A DNA stretch of 64,000 nt from Phycomyces blakesleeanus NRRL 1555(-) (lineage: Eukaryota; Mucoromycota; Mucoromycetes; Mucorales; Phycomycetaceae). Positions 50,597 through 60,235 of the stretch are shown piece by piece (the stretch's first letter is position 1; every line of letters starts with the position of its first letter). The notes under the pieces are model-generated. The model searched no databases, was not told where the DNA came from, and saw nothing but the letters and a program-made list of their open reading frames with translations. Location of the stretch: assembly GCF_001638985.1 (NCBI RefSeq), contig NW_017265139.1, forward strand, positions 2,108,001 to 2,172,000. Reading direction: 5' to 3'. The position numbers and the translations under genes are program-made.

Positions 50597-52569
50597 CTAA
50601 ATGTGAGTCTTTTTCAATTTGTTGCCAAGAACATCGGTAGCACCTTCACTATCTTGATCTTCCTCTCCTTCTCCACTTTCACTTTCACTTTCATCTTCAT
50701 CTTCATCTTCATCGTCTTCTTCATCGTCTTCTTCGCTGTCAGTGTCATCGAATGCAGTGAATGCTGTATCACGATTGTTGTTCTGATACAAGTCATCTTC
50801 ATTGTCACTGTCGCTGTCGGGTCTATCACGAGAATTGGTATTTTCTTCTTTGCGTTCACTGTCTTCTTCCAATTGCTTTAAATAATCGTTCTGGACCTGA
50901 ACCACTTCAGCAGAGTCTTTGCATTTGGCATAACGAGAAAGTAGTCCACTAGATTTATGATGTGTACAATATTAGTTATTAAACAAAGGTAAGCAAATAT
51001 ATCTATTGAATAACTCACCCATTAACCTTTTTAAAAGCATGACCCCATTTGAATTTTGCCAAGAGAGCCTCACCGTGTTCAGGATAGCCTAAAGATTTTT
51101 TTATAGAATTACAGTATAAAATTAGATAGTGTAGTTGATTGAATATTTGAGATTATTTATATGCTATATACCTGTAATGTAAAAGATTGCAGCAAGTGCT
51201 TCGGCACAGTTTAACTTCCATGGTTTACCATAATTGACAGGGTTTGTAGCTACGAGATAAGGCACTAAAAAGAAAACGCCAGCCAAAGTTAAGATCAGAT
51301 AGAATCTTTAGATTATGATGACAAAGACAAATAGGTATTTATATATTTGTTGGGGAACAATACTTACACAATCTATCTGTTGGTCCTCTTATTTTAGAAA
51401 ACGGCACCTCGTCAATTCTGGCCCAAGAACAATCGACTACACCAGCACCATAAAGTTCAACAATTCGTCTGTCAGCAGGAGATACTGCCTTTTCACCCAC
51501 TGGACTTTTATTTGTACAAAATATGTCGTGTATTTAATAAAATATGAATTATTATTATTATTTATGATGAAGATGTTGATAACGATAAATATGAAAATTA
51601 TGAAAATTGTATAAAGTATTATTAATATTATTATTAAAAGTTAGTAATGCTTTTATTCAATATTATATTATATTATATTATATTTTATATACGTATATTT
51701 TGAATTTAATGGTATTGTATTATTATGATTACTATTGTTTTACAAAGAAGACCTATATACTTCTTTGAAATCTCTTCGTTCCTCCATTTATTTTATTCCT
51801 TCATTCATTTCTTCATTTAATTTAATTTTTATTTTTTTTTAAATAAAATATAATAGACATAATACTATTATTATTATTATTATTATTATTATTATCATTA
51901 TCATTACCTGGCTACAATGCCTCTGAATCGCTGGGATGTCTTGAGCGTCTTTAGCATATTGCATCGAGACAATTTTACACCTGAGCACCGCTTGGGATCA
52001 CAGTGCTTGAAATCCTATAAATAAATAATAAAATGTATATATATGTGTGTTATGCACAAATTGAAATTATCAATAAAAATCAAATCAAATCAAATCAAAA
52101 CATTTATTATTAATAATAATACTACAATACAATAAAGGCTCATAAACACACTCACACACATGTATACATATACATATATATACATGTGCTGTGCTGTTCT
52201 GTGTCGTTGTGTATTATATTATACTATATATATATATTAAAAAATAAAGCTTACCCACATAGCAACAGGCATAGGAATAGATGACTCTCCTTCATTATCT
52301 TAAAGTAGTATACATGTATTTAATTATTTGCCTTTGTGAAAAGTTTGTGCTAATTACTACCTTGCTCTTCTGTTGACTGATCTACACTTGGTTCAGCATA
52401 ACGATCGTAACGAGATCCCTTACTATTTTTATAGTGAGATTGTGTTTTTTTTATGTGTGTGTGTAAACGTGATTTTTTTTTTATTCTTCTTCTTCTATAA
52501 TATTATATTATATGAGTTTTACGTTGCTCTAGGATGGGCTGTTTTTTCTTGGAAATTATTCTTGCCCAT
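50597..52569 (-). CDS. TSR3: 18S rRNA aminocarboxypropyltransferase
   Basis: Eight exons (52569-52523, 52422-52361, 52298-52255, 52014-51908, 51504-51368, 51264-51172, 51088-51019, 50948-50597) give 303 residues. Tsr3 transfers the acp group from SAM to the hypermodified uridine of 18S rRNA near the P site, a late cytoplasmic step of 40S maturation. Family blocks are [58 protein letters not shown] and [20 protein letters not shown], followed by [15 protein letters not shown]. The C-terminal 70 residues are very acidic (runs of Asp, Glu and Ser), as in the yeast protein. The start (MGKNNFQEK) lies in a 47-base first exon. Nearly every intron has TTA/TA microsatellites. Confidence 0.95.
51864..51895. 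repeat. (ATT)n microsatellite in TSR3 intron
   Basis: Ten or so ATT units just downstream (minus strand) of the exon 4 donor. Confidence 0.85.
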
Positions 52570-52791
52570 TGCTTATTGTTCGTCTTAAATTATTATTATT
52601 TTACAAGAGCACCAGACAATTTTATAAATAATATATATATATATAATACAGAATTCTACAGTACAATATAAAATAACTTAATAATAACAATAATGGGAAA
52701 ATAATAGGGACGACAACCCTTTTTTTGTGACGCTGTTTTTAAAATAAACTTCATTCTTATTTTTTTTTAGAGTTTCTTAATTTGGTTAATT

Positions 52792-52792
<1 letters not shown>

Positions 52793-52826
<34 letters not shown>
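52793..52826. repeat. (TGAT)n microsatellite
   Basis: Eight TGAT units in tandem, upstream of TSR3. Confidence 0.9.
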
Positions 52827-53302
52827 TAAATACAAAATTAAAAAGTAAAAATAAATGTGATTTTGGTATTCTAAAGTTGCGGTGGCTTTTTTTTTCTATT
52901 GCTCGTATTTTTCTAGTGCTTATTGTTCATATTTCTATTGCTGTTGCTATGTCTATTGTTCCTTTTTTTCTTCTTTAATCAATTTTTATTATTATAAATA
53001 TTATCGTTGCTATGAAATAAATAAATAAATAAATAATAAAATGAATATTGAAAAAAAAAATTAAAAAAAAAAGCAAAATTAAAAGAAAAAAAAATGGTAA
53101 AAAAAATAAATAAATGAAGTGATGTTATGTGAAGAATGGAAAAGGATGTGGGTAAAATGGGTAAAATGGGAGTGATTGAGTGGGTTGTTTTTTTTTGGTT
53201 GCTTTTTTGTTGTTGTTTGTTTTAATATGTAAATGTTTTGAATGTGTGAGTGAGTATGTAGTGTGAGTGAGAATGGGCATAAAAGTGTGAACTTTGTGAG
53301 AT

Positions 53303-53430
53303 AAATGCTTGTGGTTATGAGTTAAAATGCTTGTGGTTATGTTAAAATGCTTGTGGTTATGGTAAGATGCTTGTGGGGGTTTCTTTAAGAAGATATATGA
53401 AAAAATGAAAAGAAATGCTTGTGGGTTTGT
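53303..53430. repeat. Degenerate tandem repeat, core ATGCTTGTGG
   Basis: Five copies of ATGCTTGTGG, the first three followed by TTATG and spaced about 20 bases, the last further off. It lies in the likely 3' UTR of the adjacent minus-strand gene. Unit spacing is irregular, so it is not a CRISPR array. Confidence 0.75.
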
Positions 53431-53657
53431 GTGGAGTGAAAGATTGAGTGCAGTAAAGTGAAGTGAAATGAAAAGTGAAGAGAAGAATAAATAAGAACAA
53501 TAGAAAAAAGGGAAAAAAATAATGCATTGTGGTGTGTTGTATCGCTTAGCGATGAATAAAGAAGTGCAATGCAAGGGAACATGATCATAAATGTATATAT
53601 GTACACGTGGGAGGGTGAATAATGATAGAAGATGAAGAGAGAAAGAAAAATGTATAC

Positions 53658-54713
53658 TTAGAAAAGCAATTTTTTCCACTTCTTGAGAGTACGTCCCAGA
53701 CGACTGCCTTTGGGTTGAGAGCAAGAGGGCTCCTTTTTGCTGGAGGTCTTGAATGCAGATACGCTGAGCTTCTTGAGTTGGTTCATAGAGTTGTTTCGCT
53801 TGGGTTCTTGTAAAAGGTCATCTTCGGCGAGTTCGACAGCAAGCTGTGACTCATCCCACCAAATCTGACTGGCAGACCGGTTGGTGCACTGTTTTACAAT
53901 CGCATCATACTTTTCGTTTTCTGAACATGAGGGCTCGACTACGGTGGAGGCACTTGATTGCTTCTTGAGACTTGGGCGACTGATATTCCATGAAACTGAA
54001 TCATCGTCAATTGCTGTCAGTGTCACAAGTCTCTCCTCGGGAGGATGGACAGGCAAGGGGGAGATGACGACTACACGGTCATTAAAGGAGACGCGTCTGG
54101 CACTCGCGTTACTGCTGCGTCTGCTCTTGCGAGATTCTGTAGGACTGTGGGGCTCACAGCTTACGAAGTCCCTGTCGAGGGGGTTGGCACGTTGCGAATA
54201 AACAGGGTAGGCATATTCGATTGAATACCGCGACTGGTATGATTGGTATGAATTACGGCCTGTTTTCTCGTACGAGTGTCGGCTGGGTTTTTCGTCCACA
54301 ATGTTTTCGTAAGTAAGAGAGTCTGCTGAGACAGATCGTAGTGGCATAGGTGCGGTTGCTCTTTTGGCTCTTATGGTTGCAGAATAGGCCTGCCATTGTG
54401 CTTCTGAAGTCCGAGATGGTGAAGGAGTCCGGACAGAGGGTGAGGGAGGAGGCGAAGAATAATAGTAATAGGGAGATGTTTGCTGACGATTTACTGGTGA
54501 GCCGCAAGTTGAGCTAGAAGAACAGCTAGAAACTGAAGACGAGAGCGAAGGAAGATTGCGATGGTGCGAGCTAGTATTACTAGTGTGTCTTGAGTGGGAC
54601 GAATTCTGGCCATATGAATAGCGTTGATATTCAAACTGCTGTTGTTGTTGTTGTTGTAATAGTAATAGCTGTTGTTGCTGCTGCTGTAGCTGTTGCTGGT
54701 GGTAATAAGACAT
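53658..54713 (-). CDS. Gln/Ser-rich disordered protein with PP1-docking motif
   Basis: An intronless 351-residue frame. The start MSYYHQQQLQQQQQQLLLLQ is a Gln/Leu run, followed by Ser-rich, Tyr/Pro-rich (SPYYYYSSPPPSP) and Arg/Ser-rich stretches with many SP and RxxS sites. RRVSFNDRVVVISPLPVHPP around residue 225 contains RVSF, a consensus protein phosphatase 1 docking motif whose Ser could switch binding. The C-terminus is basic and amphipathic (GSRLGRTLKKWKKLLF), a possible membrane or nuclear targeting segment. No family name is recognised. A plausible role is a PP1 regulatory or scaffold protein, by inference from the motif only. Confidence 0.7.
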   Translation of the reverse strand: MSYYHQQQLQQQQQQLLLLQQQQQQQFEYQRYSYGQNSSHSRHTSNTSSHHRNLPSLSSSVSSCSSSSTCGSPVNRQQTSPYYYYSSPPPSPSVRTPSPSRTSEAQWQAYSATIRAKRATAPMPLRSVSADSLTYENIVDEKPSRHSYEKTGRNSYQSYQSRYSIEYAYPVYSQRANPLDRDFVSCEPHSPTESRKSRRSSNASARRVSFNDRVVVISPLPVHPPEERLVTLTAIDDDSVSWNISRPSLKKQSSASTVVEPSCSENEKYDAIVKQCTNRSASQIWWDESQLAVELAEDDLLQEPKRNNSMNQLKKLSVSAFKTSSKKEPSCSQPKGSRLGRTLKKWKKLLF

Positions 54714-55562
54714 CTTTTGGTATATTTATTAACTTTGGTTGAATCGTAGTAATTGTAGTATAAAGCAATATCGTGATTATGAATATTAATGTTGTGGTTA
54801 TTACTAATGTTCTTGATAGAAACAAGTAGTAAGTAGATAGATAGATAAAAAGCAAAGAGAAAGCGAAAGAGATTAGTATAATGGTTTGGCGTATCGATCG
54901 TCTTGGAGGGCTATTTAAAGGCTAGTGAACGAGATACAAATATTGCTCTTAAATCAGACCTCATTATCTTTCAAATACCTGGTGGATATTAACCTTGTTT
55001 AGTGATGCTTATTAAATAGGGCAACCATTCCACGTGTGATTTGCCACAGAAAAAAAATATATAGAGAAAAAGACAGAGTTTGTGTGTGTATATGTTTGTA
55101 TGGAGAACACTCGAGCCCAGGGTTGTTTCCATATATACGACGTGATACAAGAAATGAATAGAAAGATTTATTGTGCGGTGAAAACATTTTTTTTATATAT
55201 ATTTTTATTTTATTTTTATTTTGCTTGGCTCATGCTGTTGTGAATTTTTATTCTTATTTGGCCCTTCTTCTTCCTTTTTTATTACGTTATTATATTAAAT
55301 TATCTCAACTCTCCTTATGTTCGACCTCTTTAAGCCGTGGAGATTTAATTATCAAAAGAAATCGGCGACCTTTTTCAACTGAATAGAGCATGTTCCTCAT
55401 GTTGCGGACATAGATGGTAAAGAGTTCCAGAGTGTACAAGAATCGCAGTATGAGCCATGTGGCTATTTGGTCACAAACTGAATAGAAAATTCAATAATAT
55501 TTTATATTTTATATTTTATTTTATATTTTATATATAAAACACATATATATATTGTATTATTC
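54714..55562. other. Intergenic, with an unexplained coding-like island
   Basis: The promoter of the Gln/Ser-rich gene lies at the left and the parvulin 3' end at the right. At about 55318-55483 the sequence is GC-richer and open on both strands (separate entry). Elsewhere AT-rich. Confidence 0.5.
55318..55483 (-). pseudogene. Coding-like island between two genes
   Basis: After an acceptor-like CTATTCAG the minus strand encodes about 55 residues including ATWLILRFLYTLELFTIYVR, VEKGRRFLLIIKSPRLKE and a stop. The plus strand is also open (HVPHVADIDGKEFQSVQESQ). It could be an alternative terminal exon of the parvulin gene or a relic. No family recognised. Confidence 0.25.
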
Positions 55563-57176
55563 TTATTTGCGATCTTCCTAAATATCCAATCATTTATTTC
55601 TTTTTGTTAGATTTCATTATCCAAATATACAAACACCGGACTTTCTCATTACACAAGCACACACACATACAATTATATATGTAAAATATTATACAGATAC
55701 AGCAATTACATAAATACATATATTATATATATATATATTATGTATATCATTGTATCTATATAATAATAATAATAATATATAAAAAAAATTAACTTACCAC
55801 CATTATGAGGTGATAGCCAAACTTGGTCTTGACCTATAAGAAACAACACATAATTTACCAGGCGCGTGTTAATAAAACAGCCAAAGAAATGTATATAAAA
55901 ATTCTTATTCAATACAATAAAACTCTACTCTAGCTCAAATTTTATATATAGATCTTACCGGTGGGTCCGTGAACACGGGCTTGTCTACAATAAATGTATA
56001 TAAATATTTCAATCTTATTACTATTCTTATTCTTATTGTTCTTACCGCATGTACTTGGCTGAAGGGCAAATGCTAGAAATTATTCAAATCAATTAAAAAA
56101 AATGAAATTCATATTTTGTTGTTTTCTTCATATTGATGTCTCACCAGCATCCTGGAAATCACCAACCATTGCTCCACGGATCAACCATCCCAAAGCACCT
56201 AAAAAAAACATATAAGCTCAAGTATACATAATGTGTATATACATAATTCTGCAAAATCACAAACCTCCTGCTTTGGCCTTGTCTTCACTGTACAACTCGG
56301 CAACCTTTTATATATAAAGATAATAGATATAAGTGAAATTAGAGATATTAGATATATATTAAAAAGATTAAAAAGATAGATCAACCTCAAATAAATCATG
56401 TCAAAATATCACAACACACCCCCAGCCAACAAACCAACAGGGCAGGCAGGCCAGCCACACAGACACTTACCTTGTCGAATCGCATGTTCTCTTCCTTGAT
56501 TTTAGCCATCGCTTCCATCACCTAACAAATCATCCCATTCCTCACTTCAGTTCCCAGCTAAATCAAGAAATTTCACACCCTGTTTGGCACTTTTGAGTGC
56601 ACAAAATCAAATATTCTATTTTACCCTTCCATGCTTTTCACACAAAATATGTCGAACCTAAGAAAAATATATATAGAAAATTAAATACTTGAAAAAATAA
56701 GCACCCCACATCACTTCGCACACAATATAATTACTATATAATAAAATCATATTTTGCTTAAAAAAATCTACAATACACTGCCCATAATCCACACTGATTT
56801 TATCCTTTTAATTAAATAATATTATATTATTCAATTACTGCTACCACAATGATAAGAGTAATAATAGTAACAATAATCTTACTTTGACAGCCGTAGCTGG
56901 TTTAAGCTTCTCGACACCCTTTTTGGCAGTAGTATCTAGACATTAAACAGTAATAAAAATAATAATGGTAATGGTAATAATTCAACATTCATAACCGTCA
57001 TTTCATTCGACAATTCAAAGTAGTATTTTATTTTGGCCATCTAGTAAAGTGTGCTTTATATATACATATACATATATATTTGTAATGTGTAATTGGTATC
57101 ATTATTCCTAGTCTTGGTTTTATTATGTACCTGATCCACCCTTTTTCTTTGAAGCATCCTGTTTTCCCTTTGCCAT
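55563..57176 (-). CDS. Parvulin-type peptidyl-prolyl isomerase, Pin4/Par14-like
   Basis: Ten exons (57176-57131, 56935-56883, 56657-56625, 56521-56471, 56304-56265, 56198-56145, 56072-56046, 55984-55959, 55833-55798, 55577-55563) give 126 residues, the size of human Pin4. It isomerises Xaa-Pro bonds; Par14 proteins act in ribosome biogenesis and chromatin. A basic Gly/Lys N-tail (MAKGKQDASKKKGGSG) precedes VRHILCEKHGR, the ALGWLIRGAMVGDFQDAAFA block and VKTKFGYHLIMV, the parvulin fingerprint. The last exon is 15 bases (EDRK, stop), matching the EGRK-like ending of the family. All nine introns are GT-AG in phase. Mean exon length is 38 bases, exceptional for such a short protein. Confidence 0.93.
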
Positions 57177-58070
57177 TGTAATATATTTTCTTTTTTCTTC
57201 CTTTAAAGCAGATGTGTTGGAACAATAAGAGATCAATACAAATCTCCAATTGTGACTTTTGTTTTTCTCTCTCTCTCTCTCTTTATGTGTGTATTTTTTG
57301 GGAACCTTGTACTACCAATGCAAGCTGGTTAAAAAAAAATAAAAAAAAAAATTGCTTGTTTTCTTTACTTATTTTGGTAGTCAAGGCCTTCACTTGCTGG
57401 GCAAATGATTTTTTTATTTGGATGGTTTTACTATTAAATATGCACTGATTATATCCTATTAATTAAAAACTTTGCTTATATACTACACAAAAATTCACAA
57501 CTTTATTTATATTTACATTTTAGTTTAAAATGGCTCCATTATGTGCCCGCTTTGACTCAAAATACAACACTCATTTTTGTTATCTGTTCCTGATTTTGTA
57601 AGAGGCATTTCTATTTTCTTCTCCTTTCTCTCTCTCTATTTCTTGACCCTCCGGTTAGCCCCGCAAAATATGTTTTTGATTTTGATTTTTTTTATTTTTG
57701 ATTTTATATTTTACCCTTGTCAAGAACATGTTGAGCTCTAAAAAGAAGAAAAAAAATATAAGACAATTGATTAGTTTTGTCTTTTTGGTTTCATTATGTT
57801 TCAAATTTCAACTCATAATTAAGGTACGTTTACCAATCAAATCACCAATAATGTCCATATATATATATGTATAAATCTGTAAATGTACAAATGGCATATA
57901 GGCTTTACCAAAGAATTGGGTAGGTTTCTCCGGATGAATTTGTGACAGCCAAAAACAAGTGGTCGAAATTTGTGTTATTGACTTTCTTTTTTTTTTATAT
58001 ATATTTTATTTATTTTTACAGCTCCATAAACATCACTTTCCTCCTTCTGGACCTTATCAAATCTTCTGTC
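57177..58070. other. Divergent promoter region
   Basis: AT-rich gap between the parvulin (minus) and the helicase (plus), with CT runs near 57260 and 57630. A 23-codon frame at 57530 is too short to support. No gene is seen. Confidence 0.55.
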
Positions 58071-60235
58071 ATGTTGAGCAAAATCTTTGTACCTTCAGTT
58101 GCTCGCCTCACAGGTCAAAGAGCTTTTACTCAGCTCTCTAGACAGGTCCTCTCTCCTGCTCGTGTGTCTCAAGGTTTGTATACTTCTTCTACACTCAATA
58201 TAAAAGTACAGTTACTAACCGTACCTTTTTTTTTTAAAAAAAAATTGAAAATTGAAAACGTCATTTAGCTCAATCGATCTTCAGATCCAACCAGAACATT
58301 GGTCACCATTTCAAGGATCTCAAATACACACCCTATGCCTTTATGCACACTGAGGCTGCCCTCAACCCTATCGTAGCCGAAGTTGAGGATATTGTATCAG
58401 AAATCCCAGAGGAGGTTATTGTTAGCGTAGAAGAGACCGTACCTGAAGTTTCAGCAAAGAAGAGATTCGACTCCATCGAAGCTATCAACCCTGTCACCCA
58501 GCGCACCTTGAGCAAGCTGTTCAAGTATGAAGAGATGTCCCCTGTCCAAGAAGCAGTTCTCTCTAAACTTCCCAACACAAATGACATGTTTGTCAAGGCA
58601 AAGACAGGTACCGGAAAGACTCTTGCTTTCCTTATCGCTGCAATTGAGACCGCAATGGCTGGAAAGACTCCCAAAGACCTCCAGTACTTTGAAGGAACCT
58701 CGATCATGATCATTTCGCCCACTCGTGAGTTGGCTAACCAGATCGCCGACGAGGCTGCTAAGCTCTGCTCCCACTATCCCTTCAAGGTCCACTGCATGGT
58801 CGGTGGTGACTCTAAGCGCCGTCAGATTATGGGTTTGGAACGCAGACGTTGTGACATCGTAGTTGCTACCCCTGGTCGTCTCAACGATATGCTTTCCAGC
58901 GTTCCCAACTTCAAGAAGATGTGTGAGAACCTCAAGGTTCTTGTGTTGGATGAGGCCGATCAATTGCTCGACATGGGTTTCAAGGCCGAACTCCAGCGCA
59001 TCTTTGCCAACATTCCCGAAGAACGTCAGACCATGCTCTACTCTGCCACAATCTCCCAGGACATCCGCCGCAACCTTGGTGACTTTGCCCTGTCTCCTAA
59101 ATACGATCTCATTGACACCGTCGGTAAGGATGACAACACCCACGTCCACGTCAAGCAGTCTGCTCTCGTTGCTCCTTACGGCGAGCAGCTCGGTCTTGTC
59201 CGCAACCTATTGACCAACTACGAGTCTGCCAACACCGGTAAAGTCATCGTCTTTTTGCCCACCACAAAGTCCACAATCTTGTACAGCCATTTGTTCAAGA
59301 TGCTTATGCCCAACCGCACAATCTATGAGATCCACTCCAAGAAGACTCAGGAACAGCGTACCCGTATCTCCGATCGCTTCAGAAAGACATCCGGCGGTAT
59401 CTTGTTCACTTCTGACATCTCTGCCCGTGGTGTTGACTACCCTGGTGTTTCGCTCGTTCTCCAGGTCGGTGTTCCCTCTACACGTGAACAGTACATCCAT
59501 CGTCTTGGTCGCACTGGTCGCGCTGGTCGCGAAGGTGAGGGTGTCATTCTGCTGGCTCCTTTCGAAAAGGACTTTTTGAAGAGAGAGATTGGTGATCTTC
59601 CCGTACAGAACCTCATTGCCCCTACCATTGCTGATGAGGATATCGAGGCTACCGAACGTCTCACCAAGGCTGCGTTGAACTCCATTGATGAAGACATGGT
59701 CAGAGAGGTTTATACTGGCTTCCTTGGCTACTATGCTGGTCGTGTTGCCACCCTTGGTCTCCCCCGCGCATCTGTCGTTGAACATGCCAACGATTTCTTG
59801 CGTGGCTTCGGTATCACAGACATTCCTCACCTGTCTCCCCGCTTCCTCGCACAGCTTGGCCTTGGTGGAGGTGGAGGATCTAGAAACGGTGGTGGCAGCG
59901 GTGGATTCCGTTCCCGTGAAGGTGGATTCCGTTCCCGTGAGGGTGGATTTGCCCCCCGTGAAGGTGGTTTCCGTCCCCGTGAAGGAGGCTTCCGTTCCCG
60001 CGACAACAACAGCAGTGAGGGTGGTTTCCGTTCCCGTGAAGGAGGTTTCCGTTCCCGCGACAACAACAGCAGTGAGGGTGGTTTCCGTTCCCGTGAAGGA
60101 GGTTTCCGTTCTCGCGACAACAACAGCAGTGAAGGTGGTTTCCGTTCCCGTGAGGGTGGTTTCCGTTCCCGCGACAGCAGCAGCAGTGAAGGTGGTTTCC
60201 GCAAGCGTGAAGGTGGTTTCCGTGGTCGTCAGTAA
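58071..60235 (+). CDS. Mitochondrial DEAD-box RNA helicase (Mss116-like)
   Basis: Two exons (58071-58173 and 58269-60235) give 689 residues. Mss116-type helicases unwind and anneal RNA for mitochondrial intron splicing and translation. A presequence (MLSKIFVPSVARLTGQRAFT) spans exon 1. Motifs: Q motif near FKYEEMSPVQEAVL, I AKTGTGKT, Ia PTRELANQ, Ib TPGRL, II VLDEADQ, III YSATIS, V SARGVDYPG, VI HRLGRTGRAGR, all intact. The C-terminal extension after residue 580 is a Gly-rich linker and about a dozen EGGFRSR-type repeats, some joined by DNNSS, a positively charged RNA-binding tail replacing the basic tail of yeast Mss116. Antisense frames here are codon-bias shadows. Confidence 0.94.
59872..60232 (+). 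repeat. Coding tandem repeats, EGGFRSR units
   Basis: About a dozen heptad-like units (EGGFRSR, EGGFAPR, EGGFRPR), three to four of them in a larger 57-base unit containing RDNNSS. Near-identity of the 57-base units points to recent unequal exchange. Confidence 0.9.

Larger units (their letters stand above)
52570..53657. other. Intergenic AT-rich gap with simple repeats
   Basis: TSR3 promoter at left, 3' region of the Gln/Ser-rich gene at right. It contains an ATTG tetramer array and a degenerate tandem of ATGCTTGTGG units. The minus-strand frame across 53125-53724 is low complexity and overlaps the 3' UTR; not called. Confidence 0.5.

Noticed and set aside
53303..53430. CRISPR-like spaced repeat
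   Set aside because: Units and spacers are irregular and the host is eukaryotic; treated as a tandem repeat.
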